NCBI GenBank assembly: GCA_013816245.1 | Contig: JACDEU010000024.1 | Coordinates: 1-42,922, forward strand | Direction of reading: 5' to 3' | Source: Actinomycetota bacterium | GTDB taxonomy: Bacteria > Actinomycetota > Thermoleophilia > Gaiellales > Gaiellaceae | Length of the DNA stretch: 42,922 nt | In this document: positions 41,995 through 42,922 of the stretch, one piece after another | How the letters are laid out: each line of letters opens with the position of its first letter | How positions within the stretch are numbered: the stretch's first letter is position 1 | Position numbers and translations under genes: made by a program | The notes under the pieces: model-generated | What the model was told of the DNA's origin: nothing | The model's input: the letters and a program-made list of their open reading frames with translations, nothing else | Database searches by the model: none

Positions 41995-42922
41995 GTGCGC
42001 CTTGGCTTCTACATGGGCTATGCGCCTCCAGGGACGAATCCGCTGGAGCTGATCGAGCTCGCCCAGGAGGCGGAACGGCTCGGCTACGACTCCGCGTGGG
42101 CGGCGGAAGCGTGGGGGACAGATGCTGTCACGGTGCTGACCTGGCTCGCCGCCACGACGTCGACGATCAAGATCGGGTCGGCGATCATGCAGATCCCGGG
42201 ACGGACGCCGGCGAACACGGCGATGACGGCGGCCACGCTCGATCTCATGTCGGGCGGACGTTTCCTTCTCGGGCTCGGCACGTCCGGGCCGCAAGTGGTC
42301 GAGGGCTGGCACGGGCAGCCGTGGGGGAAGCCGATCACGAGGACGCGCGAATACGTCGAGATCGTTCGTGCGGCGCTGCGGCGCGAGGCGCTCGAGTTCC
42401 ACGGTGACCAGTACGACATCCCCTACTCCGGGGACGACGCCACGGGCCTCGGCAAGCCCTTGAAGCTGCTCGTCCGGCCGCTCCGCGAGTCGATTCCGAT
42501 CTACCTCGCAGCGCTCAGCCCGAAGAATGTGCGCACGGCCTTCGAGATTGCCGACGGGTGGCTGCCGATCTACTTTTCACCCGAACGCGCGCGCGACGCG
42601 TTCGCATACGAGCCACGGGAGGGGTTCGACATCGCGCCGTCGGTGAACGTCATCGTCTCGGATGACCTCGACGCGGCGCGCGACATGATGCGACCGCTGC
42701 TCGCGCTCTACATCGGCGGAATGGGGGCGCGAGGAGCGAACTTCTACAACGCGCTCTTCCGCCGGTACGGCTATGAGGCCGAGGCCGAGCGAATTCAGGA
42801 GCTGTATCTCGACGGCAAGCAGCGGGAGGCGATCGCAGCCGTCTCGGACGAGCTGATCGACGACGTCTCGCTCGTCGGGCCGCCCGAGCGGATCCGCGAT
42901 CGCCTCGAAGCCTGGCGAGAGT
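41995..42922 (+). CDS. LLM-class F420-dependent oxidoreductase (3' end outside window)
   Basis: Open from GTG 41995 to the window edge, 309 codons. It has the luciferase-like barrel: [100 protein letters not shown] and [15 protein letters not shown] near the end. This is the pattern of F420-linked LLM enzymes of about 330-350 residues, so only a short tail is missing. It diverges from the MDR reductase gene and probably serves the same catabolic neighbourhood. The substrate is unknown. Confidence 0.88.
   Translation, partial: MRLGFYMGYAPPGTNPLELIELAQEAERLGYDSAWAAEAWGTDAVTVLTWLAATTSTIKIGSAIMQIPGRTPANTAMTAATLDLMSGGRFLLGLGTSGPQVVEGWHGQPWGKPITRTREYVEIVRAALRREALEFHGDQYDIPYSGDDATGLGKPLKLLVRPLRESIPIYLAALSPKNVRTAFEIADGWLPIYFSPERARDAFAYEPREGFDIAPSVNVIVSDDLDAARDMMRPLLALYIGGMGARGANFYNALFRRYGYEAEAERIQELYLDGKQREAIAAVSDELIDDVSLVGPPERIRDRLEAWRE

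Overview
This is a high-GC window whose gene content and codon style point to a soil actinobacterium, most likely of the Thermoleophilia (Gaiellales/Solirubrobacterales type). The reasons are zinc-ribbon/class III cyclase/ATPase/TPR regulators, a cyclase-STAND-WD40 giant protein, F420-type luciferase-like oxidoreductases and many acyl-CoA dehydrogenases. The taxonomic call is inference; the window contains no rRNA and no intact tRNA.

Left part (1-10.1 kb): a CBS-pair protein diverges from a 1356-residue cyclase-STAND-WD40 protein across a region with three copies of a 19-nt motif. A second large cyclase/ATPase regulator follows, then a frameshifted HTH_42 (AlkZ/YcaQ-type) gene.

Middle part (4.8-20.7 kb): a decayed accessory region. 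It carries at least seven tRNA 3' halves (anticodon loop to discriminator base) on the plus strand with no proper 5' half: Thr(GGT), Thr(CGT)-like, Val(CAC) twice, Ala(CGC) twice and fMet, plus shorter traces. The two Ala copies are a perfect 43-bp direct repeat bounding 9.4 kb. Inside are an IS3 OrfA remnant, a truncated GT2 and a separate MshEN domain, a frameshifted TolB-like/RTX protein, an apparently intact small secreted protein-response regulator-histidine kinase-RTX cluster, a serine-recombinase fragment, and two inverted copies of a Cys-containing helical protein gene, one broken and one intact. The pattern suggests repeated integration at tRNA genes followed by decay.

Right part (20.7-42.9 kb): after a nonsense-mutated APH-fold kinase gene comes a large catabolic region. 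A minus-strand series encodes a LivGFHMK-type ABC importer, two acyl-CoA dehydrogenases, an SDR, a MaoC hydratase, a thiolase, a luciferase-like oxidoreductase and an APH-fold kinase. One further SDR gene is embedded on the opposite strand. A divergent plus-strand series encodes an FMN alpha-hydroxyacid oxidase, a zinc alcohol dehydrogenase, an acyl-CoA dehydrogenase pair, an SDR, an acyl-CoA ligase and a hotdog thioesterase. A zinc-free MDR reductase and a second luciferase-like oxidoreductase, cut by the window edge, follow.

Together these genes read as uptake, CoA activation and beta-oxidation of an organic acid. The APH-fold kinase with an acyl-CoA dehydrogenase that has a DGPDEVH motif in place of the usual catalytic-Glu motif resembles the two halves of ACAD10/ACAD11 and the LvaA/LvaC pair. 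A 4-hydroxyacid (levulinate-like) substrate is therefore a specific testable hypothesis.
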